This document shows positions 22,171 to 29,166 of a stretch of 33,714 nucleotides of DNA, one piece after another. Made by a program: the position numbers and the translations under genes. The notes beneath the pieces are model-generated. The model was not told the DNA's origin and did not search any database. It was given only the letters and a program-made list of their open reading frames with translations. The first letter of the stretch is position 1; each line of letters opens with the position of its first letter. Source of the stretch: Candidatus Poseidoniales archaeon (lineage in GTDB: Archaea; Thermoplasmatota; Poseidoniia; Poseidoniales; Poseidoniaceae); the NCBI GenBank assembly GCA_003602485.1, contig QQSD01000078.1:29593-63306 (forward strand), read 5' to 3'.

Positions 22171-23784
22171 ATGGCAGCCACTGCTCAGCCGAAAGTCGCA
22201 ATCATTGGTGCAGGTCCCGGAGGTTTGGCCTCAGCACTCCTGCTCGCTAAATCAGGTGTTGACGTCACGGTCTTTGAACGGTCAGGAAGCGTTGGTGGAC
22301 GGAACAAGGTATTCGAGAGAGACGGCTTCAAATTTGACCTCGGGCCCACCTTCTTCCATTACCCAGAGGTCATCGAAGACATCTTCAAGGCCATCGGAAT
22401 GGACGCTCACGAGGAACTCAAACTTCACCGACTTGACATGAATTACCGACTCATCTTCGGACAAGGCGGGCAATTGGACTGCACGAGTGATTTGGACGAG
22501 ATGACCGAACGCATTCGAGACCTTTCTGGAGATTTCAACGCCGAGGCCTTCAAGCGCTATGTCGTTGACAACCGCCTCAAACTCGACAAATCAAAGGCTT
22601 GCCTTCAGGAACCATGGTATGGACCAACTGACCTGCTCTCCAAGCGAGCCATGCGAGTGGCAAGTGTGCTGCGACCTCAGCGCTCTGTTGCAAAAGACCT
22701 CATGAAGCTCTTCGATGATGACCGTTTGATGTTGGCAATGTCATTTCAGACCAAGTACCTCGGAATGTCTCCCTTCAACTGCCCCAGCCTGTTCACCATG
22801 CTTGCCTTCCTCGAATATGAATACGGCATCTTCCACCCCATTGGCGGGCTGGGAAGCGTCAGTGCACGTATGGCAAAAATTGCAGAAGACTTGGGTGTTA
22901 AATTCCGGCTCAATGAAGCAGTTGAAGGCGTGATCATGGACGGCAAGACCATCAAAGGCGTACGAACTGCCAAGGAGGAGTTCTTAGCTGAAAAAGTCAT
23001 CATGAATGCTGATTTTGCCAACGGCATGACGCAGCTCTTCCCTGACAATGTCCGTAAAAAATGGAGCAATAAAAAACTGGACAACAAGAAGTATTCCTGT
23101 TCCACCTTCATGCTCTACCTTGGCATTGACCGGACCTACGACGACCTCCCACATCACCAAATTTATGCTTCATCAAATTATGAAAATAACCTAGAGGACA
23201 TTGAAAAACACCATCGAATCACGTGGGATGACCCTTCCATCTACGTTCAAAACGCATGCATTACCGACCCTGGTCTCGCTCCCGAAGGCTGCTCTACAGT
23301 CTACGCACTCGTACCAGTATCTCACATTCACGAAAACATTGACTGGGACAAAGAGAAGGACGCATACCGCGACAGAATCATCGAACAGATTGAAACGAAA
23401 CTTGGCTATGAAAACCTCCGTGACCACATCGTGACTGAAATGATCATCACCCCCGAAGATTGGGGAGACCATTGTTACCGAGGAGCCGTTTTCAACTTGG
23501 CTCACGGCTTGGACCAAATGCTCTGGCGCCGACCAAAGAATCAATTTGACGAAATCAAGAATCTGTACCTTGTGGGTGGAGGAACTCACCCTGGAAGTGG
23601 ACTACCCGTCATCTATGAATCCGCACGAATTAGCAGCAAACTCCTGCTCGACAGCCTCGGAATCATACCCGACTGGAATGGTGTTGACACCTGGTTTGAA
23701 AGCCGTAAGCGAAGCAAGCAAGGACGTATGGCCTTGGATAAATCATCCAAGGATTCGTCAACAGGCACACCAACATCGGCTTGA
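22171..23784 (+). CDS. crtI: Phytoene desaturase (CrtI type)
   Basis: The 537-residue product is an FAD-dependent desaturase that should introduce double bonds into phytoene on the way to lycopene or a related carotene at the membrane. The N-terminal dinucleotide fold is IIGAGPGGLASALLLAKSG (about 8-26), with the flavin-contacting ERSGSVGGRN near 36-45 and FDLGPTFFHYPE shortly after. The C-terminal carotenoid-desaturase signature is LVGGGTHPGSGLPVIYESA (about 467-485). The length is normal, slightly extended by a basic Ser/Lys-rich tail. CrtI is inferred over an oxidase or isomerase of the same superfamily mainly because crtB follows at once. How many desaturation steps it performs cannot be read. 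It heads a separate TATA-driven transcript. Confidence 0.92.
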   Translation: MAATAQPKVAIIGAGPGGLASALLLAKSGVDVTVFERSGSVGGRNKVFERDGFKFDLGPTFFHYPEVIEDIFKAIGMDAHEELKLHRLDMNYRLIFGQGGQLDCTSDLDEMTERIRDLSGDFNAEAFKRYVVDNRLKLDKSKACLQEPWYGPTDLLSKRAMRVASVLRPQRSVAKDLMKLFDDDRLMLAMSFQTKYLGMSPFNCPSLFTMLAFLEYEYGIFHPIGGLGSVSARMAKIAEDLGVKFRLNEAVEGVIMDGKTIKGVRTAKEEFLAEKVIMNADFANGMTQLFPDNVRKKWSNKKLDNKKYSCSTFMLYLGIDRTYDDLPHHQIYASSNYENNLEDIEKHHRITWDDPSIYVQNACITDPGLAPEGCSTVYALVPVSHIHENIDWDKEKDAYRDRIIEQIETKLGYENLRDHIVTEMIITPEDWGDHCYRGAVFNLAHGLDQMLWRRPKNQFDEIKNLYLVGGGTHPGSGLPVIYESARISSKLLLDSLGIIPDWNGVDTWFESRKRSKQGRMALDKSSKDSSTGTPTSA

Positions 23785-23793
23785 GGGTTGAAC

Positions 23794-24783
23794 ATGGAGA
23801 AAAGCGTCATCAATCAGGCTTATGCCTATTGCGAAACGGTTTGTAGAAACGCTTCAACGACCTTTTATTCCTCATTCTCAGCTCTCTCAATTCAAAAGCG
23901 CAAAGCGGTCCATGCAGTCTATGCACTCTGCCGCTGGGTTGACGACATCGTTGATGGAGACGAAGAACCAAGCATTCTCGAAACCATTGAACTTCGTCAA
24001 GAAACAGATGAACGCCAAAAAATCATCACTGAAATTCACGATGGAAAAACTCCCTCTCTGCCTGAGGAAGAACACCGGCGTCGCCTCATGGCCCTTGTTG
24101 ACATTCGTTTGAAACTTCACCGAGCACATGCACAGGACATCGGTGAAGAGGAACATCCCATCTTCATCGCACTCCAAGATGTCTTCAGCCGATACGCAAT
24201 CAAACTCAGCGATTTCGAGACCGTCCTCGAAGGGATGGAAGACGACCTCTACCCGGTCAAGAATCGCACTTGGGACGAATTACGTTCATACTGTTACAAA
24301 GTTGCCTCGGCCGTTGGCCTTATTCTGATTGAAATCTATGGTTACGAGGATCGAGCCGCTCGCCTGCACGCGATTGATTTGGGCATTCAAATGCAATTGA
24401 TCAATGTCTTGCGGGATATTAACGAAGATATGGAGCGAGGGCGGGTCTATCTGCCCTTGGACATCCTTGCATCCCACGATATGACCCTCGACCAACTCCA
24501 ATCCCCCGGAATTGCTCAAACTGCTGCCTGGAGAGGTTTCATCATTGAATACGTGGACATGATCAAGCGGCATCAAGAATCAGCGAACCATCTTTTCGGC
24601 TACCTCGATGCCCGGGCACGCGTCCAGCCAGAAATTATGGCCGATGCCTACGCATCAATCTTGAGTGAAATCGTGCGACGCTCAGGTGACGTCTTCACCC
24701 AACCTGTTCGCCTTTCGTTCGCCCGTAAGGTCCTGCTCGGAATTCGATTGAATCTTCGTAAAATAAGAGCACGAATGTTCTGA
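23794..24783 (+). CDS. crtB: Phytoene synthase
   Basis: The 329-residue product condenses two geranylgeranyl diphosphates to phytoene. Both aspartate-rich motifs are present: DDIVD at 50-54 and the LRDINEDMERGRVYLPLD block near 205-222. The family's opening region (ASTTFYSSFSAL) and RKAVHAVYALCRWVDD are also clear. I choose the ATG at 23794. An upstream TTG at 23788 is in frame but adds only two residues and would clash with the GAGGG ribosome site (23783-23787). The gene begins 9 bases after crtI and is surely co-transcribed. It converges on the Asp-box lipoprotein gene 38 bases away. Neither GGPP synthase, lycopene cyclase nor a carotene cleavage enzyme is in the window, so the final product stays open. 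Confidence 0.94.
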   Translation: MEKSVINQAYAYCETVCRNASTTFYSSFSALSIQKRKAVHAVYALCRWVDDIVDGDEEPSILETIELRQETDERQKIITEIHDGKTPSLPEEEHRRRLMALVDIRLKLHRAHAQDIGEEEHPIFIALQDVFSRYAIKLSDFETVLEGMEDDLYPVKNRTWDELRSYCYKVASAVGLILIEIYGYEDRAARLHAIDLGIQMQLINVLRDINEDMERGRVYLPLDILASHDMTLDQLQSPGIAQTAAWRGFIIEYVDMIKRHQESANHLFGYLDARARVQPEIMADAYASILSEIVRRSGDVFTQPVRLSFARKVLLGIRLNLRKIRARMF

Positions 24784-24821
24784 AATCGCACCCGTCTACC
24801 GGGGCCTGATTCCAAGGTTCC

Positions 24822-26300
24822 TCAAAGCAAGGCGTCCAATTCACCAAAGTCGGCATAGAGAGAAGGTCCACCCGCAAGATAGTAGACAGACCCTCTGCCG
24901 TCTCTTGAATCTGCAGCGGTCGCATTACCATTTGTAGCACAATCTCCCGTGCAACCATCAGCAAAGGCCACGTAGACTCGGCCTTCTCTGTCGATATGCA
25001 AGTCGTTGAAGTCCAGGAGATTACGGTTTGAGCCTCCGATGTCGCGGCAGTCGCCCGAATTGAGGCAAATTGACCCAACTTGGACTGGGTCGTCTGTGAC
25101 CCGGTAGGTATGGAAGGTAGGATTCGCATCCAATGCGTTGAGGCTGATGGTGATGTAGAGGTGGTAGGTTGCATTATTTGGAGCATAGTGGGCATTTCCG
25201 TCCCAAGGACTGCCGTCAATATTTGATTGATTCAGCATTTCCGAATTTTCACTGCCCAAATAGGTCACCGCAATTCTACCAGGGTCTCCTGCATCGGTTT
25301 GGGGAAATACTGTAGAGATGACTTCTACTGGTGATATTCGAATACTTTCTTGCTCCCAAGTTTCACCCGAATCTGTCGACCTCGACATGTAAATTCCTTC
25401 GTCCCCGCCCGTCCAGACGTGATATGCATTCGATTCGGTATCCGTGGATATTTCCGAATTCTTGCGAGGGTAAGGAGTTCCTACGTCTTCGCCCATGGTT
25501 CGGTCAAACCATGTAAATCCGTTGTCTTTTGAGACGATGACGGAGGGAGTTTCGACCCGAGGAGTGACGTAAACAGTTCCGTCAGCAGCGGTTGAAATTG
25601 CTCCGTGGAGACCTCCGTTGGTAGTAGCGAGGCCGACGATTTGTCCCCCAGCCTCGAAACTTGCTCCACCATCAAAACTGGTAAAGCAAAAGATCCCAGC
25701 AAGCTTGTTGTAGCAATAATACACTGCCGTTTCGTAAATCGTACTGCCTGTAATTTGTCCCAAAGCTCCGTATCCAGCCGTCGTCCATGGGCCACTGGCC
25801 AACTTGATGTGGTCGTTAATCGGAGTTGTTCCTGAGTCGTGCGGATTCCCAAGCCAGGTCTCACCGTCATCGTCGCTCCAGCAAATCCATGATGTTTCAA
25901 GGCCGATCATTTGGACACCAAAGACACGGTCGGTGATGGGGTCAACCCAGCCGTAGGGGTCGCTTGTGGTCGGAGAACACATGACCGGGTCTTGAGATTC
26001 AACCCAAGACTCGCCATAATCACAAGAGCGCATCACCTTCTCCATGGCGATGAAGAAAATGCACCCGCTCGATGTGATGCCGATGCTCGGTTCTTTGCCT
26101 GTTTCACCGACATCGCTGAATTGGAATGAGATGTTCATTGGGGATTCACCAGTGGATTCGCCAGTCTTGTCGGTGACGAAGATACGAGGGCTCTCCATCT
26201 CTACTTCTTCAGGTACAGATACCGGCTCAGATTCACCAAAGCATCCAGACAGAGAGAGTGAGGCTACCATGAAGGCTAGGAGTAGAGCACGACCTTGCAT
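24822..26300 (-). CDS. Lipoprotein with BNR/Asp-box beta-propeller
   Basis: The open frame extends to 26552 into the upstream glycosyltransferase gene, but the ATG at 26300 gives an ideal lipoprotein signal: MQGRALLLAF, a hydrophobic core, then the lipobox LSGC with Cys20. The 492-residue product is therefore predicted to be lipid-anchored outside the cell. It contains at least five Asp-box (BNR) repeats: SCDYGESW, WSDDDGETW, SFDGGASF, SKDNGFTW and STDSGETW, spread through about 90-400 as in sialidase-like six-bladed propellers. The usual sialidase catalytic FRIP motif and arginine triad are not evident, so glycan binding or a structural role is as likely as hydrolysis. Several cysteines suggest disulfides. 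A weak TATA-like CATTATTA lies about 24 bases upstream of the chosen ATG. It is 55 bases downstream of the GT4 gene. Confidence 0.82.
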   Translation of the reverse strand: MQGRALLLAFMVASLSLSGCFGESEPVSVPEEVEMESPRIFVTDKTGESTGESPMNISFQFSDVGETGKEPSIGITSSGCIFFIAMEKVMRSCDYGESWVESQDPVMCSPTTSDPYGWVDPITDRVFGVQMIGLETSWICWSDDDGETWLGNPHDSGTTPINDHIKLASGPWTTAGYGALGQITGSTIYETAVYYCYNKLAGIFCFTSFDGGASFEAGGQIVGLATTNGGLHGAISTAADGTVYVTPRVETPSVIVSKDNGFTWFDRTMGEDVGTPYPRKNSEISTDTESNAYHVWTGGDEGIYMSRSTDSGETWEQESIRISPVEVISTVFPQTDAGDPGRIAVTYLGSENSEMLNQSNIDGSPWDGNAHYAPNNATYHLYITISLNALDANPTFHTYRVTDDPVQVGSICLNSGDCRDIGGSNRNLLDFNDLHIDREGRVYVAFADGCTGDCATNGNATAADSRDGRGSVYYLAGGPSLYADFGELDALL

Positions 26301-26355
26301 GCCCTGCCGAACGGACAGTGTAATAATGACCTTCCGCTTGACGAAGATGAAGAAT

Positions 26356-27621
26356 TTAGGAATGAATCGCATCAACATAGATGCCTTCGTACGCTTCTGC
26401 ATTGTGCTCGTAGGTGTAATGATTGAGGACGCGTTCACGTCCTCGGGCCGCCTGTTCACGACGCTCGTTGGGTTGGTCAAGAGATTGGATGACTGCACGA
26501 GCCAAATCTTCCGGATCACCGCAGGCAAAGAGCCCTCCAACTGTTTCATCAATCATTTCTGTAAGAGGTGGTTGGTCAACAGTCACCACGGGTGTCCCGC
26601 TGGCTAAAGCCTCGAGAGGCACCAGCCCCTGTCCCTCGTAATAGGAAGGATAAACCACGAGGTCAACGCTTCGGAAATGGAGGGCCAAGTCCTCATGACT
26701 CATTCCCCCTTTCATCACTACAGCATCCGTAATACCCATCCGTTTGGCCTGCCGCATCAACGACTTTCGCATGTGACCGCGGCCGATGACGACCAACTTG
26801 GCACCAGGATGTGCTTTGAGGATGCTCGGCATGGCTCGGAGTAGGGTTCGGTGGCCTTTTCTTGCCACCAACCGACCAACGGCCAACAAAAGAGGTGTGG
26901 AGGTGTTCGGTTCGCCTATCAAGGCTGCATCATCGGCTGCATCGTAGGTCTTCCTCACTTCTTCATAGGCTAATTGGTCTTCTTCATAGTCGTGATTCAC
27001 CGGGCGAAACAACTTGTGGTCAACCCCGTAAAGAACAGTCTCACACCACCAATCATCAGGAGGAAGGTACCATTGTTGAAATTCCTCTTTCGCTGACTGC
27101 GAGATAGCGACACATACCGAGGATTCCTCAATGGCAGCCTGCTCGTAGCGAGCATACCAACCACTTGTGAGCAGCATGGCGAGGACGTTTGGATTCTTCC
27201 AGGTCGCAGCCTCCTTGTGGCGAGCTGCGAGTTTCATACCCTCACGCTCACCTACCCAGCTGCCGTTGAGTGCGGAAACCACAGGAGCGACATTCTCCTC
27301 AACCCAACGGAATTCTTTCTTTGTCCAACTTACCAGCGGGAGCAAGGTATGAACGACGTCGACTGGTTTTACTTGATGGAGACGGCGTAATTCTGTCAGG
27401 GCATGTTTCCCATAGGAGCGAGTGGAGGCCATGGGGACCTTGAGCCAAGGCACCCGCAAGACGCTAACACCTGGTTGCTGAGGTATGCGATGTTTGTGGC
27501 TTCGAGTGATGATGGTCACATCGTGTCCTCGCTGTGCGAGGTGTCCCGCTAGATGGTAGACGACCGAGCCGATTCCATCCCAACGTGGAGGATATTCGCC
27601 TGAGACCATGGCGATGTGCAT
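26356..27621 (-). CDS. GT4 family glycosyltransferase
   Basis: The 421-residue product is a GT-B fold retaining glycosyltransferase. The start I choose, ATG at 27621, gives the canonical MHIAMVSGEYPPRWDGIG opening with its glycine-rich acceptor loop; the frame itself opens at 27657. The C-terminal half shows LLAVGRLVARKGH, AKLVVIGRG and the GT4 donor-site EGQGLVPLE (E-x7-E) followed by ALASGTPVV. It transfers a nucleotide-activated sugar to a lipid, polysaccharide or protein-linked glycan in the cytoplasm. Donor and acceptor are unknown. It is divergent from a GT2 enzyme across about 107 bases that hold no clear TATA box, and it precedes the Asp-box lipoprotein. Together these suggest surface glycan assembly. 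Confidence 0.9.
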   Translation of the reverse strand: MHIAMVSGEYPPRWDGIGSVVYHLAGHLAQRGHDVTIITRSHKHRIPQQPGVSVLRVPWLKVPMASTRSYGKHALTELRRLHQVKPVDVVHTLLPLVSWTKKEFRWVEENVAPVVSALNGSWVGEREGMKLAARHKEAATWKNPNVLAMLLTSGWYARYEQAAIEESSVCVAISQSAKEEFQQWYLPPDDWWCETVLYGVDHKLFRPVNHDYEEDQLAYEEVRKTYDAADDAALIGEPNTSTPLLLAVGRLVARKGHRTLLRAMPSILKAHPGAKLVVIGRGHMRKSLMRQAKRMGITDAVVMKGGMSHEDLALHFRSVDLVVYPSYYEGQGLVPLEALASGTPVVTVDQPPLTEMIDETVGGLFACGDPEDLARAVIQSLDQPNERREQAARGRERVLNHYTYEHNAEAYEGIYVDAIHS

Positions 27622-27728
27622 CGTGATGACCAAGGTGAGACACCATTTGAATGTCATTGATTGGGGTTCAATTTCTACGCACGCTTTGAGCCAAACCTTT
27701 GAAGGTCAATCGTTGGCTCGCCCTGTTC

Positions 27729-28502
27729 ATGGACGATGTGTTACCCGTAACCGTGACGGTCATCTTGCCTACACGAAACGAGGAAGAGGCTCTCGGGCCC
27801 ACCATTGATGCTATCCCGCGCGGATGGTGTAAAGACCTTGAAATTATGATTGTGGACGGAAACTCCTCGGACCGAACTCGCGAGATTGCTCTTGAGAAAA
27901 AAATACGGGTCCATCTTGAAGACCGAAAAGGCTACGGGCGTGCTTACCGTACTGGTTTTGATGTTGCTAAAAACGACATCATTGTCACCATGGATGCGGA
28001 TTGTACCTACCCCGCAGAACTTATCCCGGACCTTGTCAAGCGCCTCATTGACGATGATTTAGAATTCATTACCTGTGACCGACTTTCCCTGGCTGAAGAC
28101 GGTTCTATGTCTGGCCTCCACGGCTTTGGCAACTGGATGTTATCCTTCACCGCACGATTGCTCTTTGGCTACGGAGTAAAAGATTCTCAATCTGGCATGT
28201 GGGTATTCAATAAATCTATTTTCAACGATGAAAAAATGCGTCCGACCAACGATGGTATGCCACTCAGTGAGGAGATGAAAATCCTTGCACGACGAACGCT
28301 TGGTAAGAAAAAGGCAGTGGAAATTTCTGTCCCGTATCGTCCACGTGTTGGTGAGGCTGAAATTCACACATGGGGTGACGGGTGGAAGAACTTGAAATTC
28401 CTCTTCGCTCGTCGCGTCCGACTTCACAAGACCTTGACCCCATGGGGTGGGCGTGATACCAACCCGGATTCAACGAAGGGTGACCTCCCTGAACAAGTGT
28501 GA
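27729..28502 (+). CDS. GT2 family glycosyltransferase (dolichyl-phosphate sugar synthase-like)
   Basis: The 257-residue product has a GT-A fold with VILPTRNEEEALGPTI at the start, VDGNSSDRT (42-50), the metal-binding DAD at 89-91 in TMDADCTYPAE, and a DSQSGMWVFNK region. These match the dolichyl-phosphate mannose or glucose synthase subgroup, which loads sugars on a lipid carrier for protein glycosylation. There are no C-terminal membrane segments, as in DPM1-like soluble forms. The ATG at 27729 is preferred; an in-frame TTG at 27699 would add ten residues that look unlike the family N-terminus. Its stop overlaps a possible GTG start of the following methyltransferase gene. Sugar specificity cannot be read. 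Confidence 0.87.
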   Translation: MDDVLPVTVTVILPTRNEEEALGPTIDAIPRGWCKDLEIMIVDGNSSDRTREIALEKKIRVHLEDRKGYGRAYRTGFDVAKNDIIVTMDADCTYPAELIPDLVKRLIDDDLEFITCDRLSLAEDGSMSGLHGFGNWMLSFTARLLFGYGVKDSQSGMWVFNKSIFNDEKMRPTNDGMPLSEEMKILARRTLGKKKAVEISVPYRPRVGEAEIHTWGDGWKNLKFLFARRVRLHKTLTPWGGRDTNPDSTKGDLPEQV

Positions 28503-28513
28503 GTCGATTGGCG

Positions 28514-29149
28514 ATGACACATTGGCACGAACGCTGGACAAACCAGCAGACGGGTTGGCACAGGGATGTTTACAACGACCTTTTGCTGAAGCACTGGCCT
28601 GCGGTCGGAGCTACTGCATCAAGCAATGTTTTGGTACCTCTTTGTGGTAAGAGCCTCGACATGGATTGGTTCGCTCAGCAAGGCCATACTGTGACGGGGT
28701 TGGAGTTGGTGAGTCGGCCCGTTGAAGAGTTCTTTCAAGAGCGTGAACTGGTACCCGAGAAGGAAGAATTCGGCGACTTAATACGCTATTCAGCATCTCC
28801 ATTTGTGCTGATTCAAGGAGATTTGTTCAACGTTCAACCTTCGCTGGTCCAGGCCGATGTCTGGTACGACCGCGCAGCCATGGTTGCCCTACCGCCCTCA
28901 ATGCGGGTAGCCTACGTTCGCCAACTTCTTGCACTTACCAAAGCGGGGGCTATGGGTTTGCTCATCACCTTCTCATACCCGGCAAACGAGATGGAAGGCC
29001 CACCATTTTCGCTTCCAGATGAAGAAGTAGAAGCCTTGTTTTCTGAGCATTTTGAACTTGAATGCCTCGAGCGTATTACGCTTGAAGATGAACGAGACCG
29101 CGGCCTTTCTTCAACGCACTCTTCAGTGTACAGAATTATACGTCGTTGA
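28514..29149 (+). CDS. tpm: Thiopurine S-methyltransferase-like (TPMT) SAM-dependent methyltransferase
   Basis: The 211-residue product matches the bacterial TPMT family: THWHERWTNQQTGWH at the start, VLVPLCGKSLDMDWFAQQGH as the SAM-binding loop, GLELVSRPVEEFF, then YDRAAMVALPPSMRVAYV and a GPPFSLPDEEVEALF near the C-terminus. Bacterial members methylate thiopurines and oxyanions of selenium or tellurium, giving volatile products; the natural substrate is unsettled. I prefer the ATG at 28514, because the family N-terminus begins right at the W..RW motif. A GTG at 28499 overlapping the preceding stop (GTGA) is a real alternative with five more residues. The gene follows the GT2 gene and converges on the beta-helix gene with a 17-base gap. 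The family is chiefly bacterial and eukaryotic, so transfer is likely. Confidence 0.87.
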   Translation: MTHWHERWTNQQTGWHRDVYNDLLLKHWPAVGATASSNVLVPLCGKSLDMDWFAQQGHTVTGLELVSRPVEEFFQERELVPEKEEFGDLIRYSASPFVLIQGDLFNVQPSLVQADVWYDRAAMVALPPSMRVAYVRQLLALTKAGAMGLLITFSYPANEMEGPPFSLPDEEVEALFSEHFELECLERITLEDERDRGLSSTHSSVYRIIRR

Positions 29150-29166
29150 CAGACATGAACGATGGT

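Noticed and set aside
24695-25219. Reverse frame of 174 codons covering the end of crtB and the Asp-box gene
   Set aside because: It overlaps two well-supported genes on both strands, and its protein is Ser/Thr-rich without a recognisable domain.
26301-26552. Longer N-terminus for the Asp-box lipoprotein
   Set aside because: It would run into the glycosyltransferase gene and bury a textbook lipoprotein signal inside the protein.
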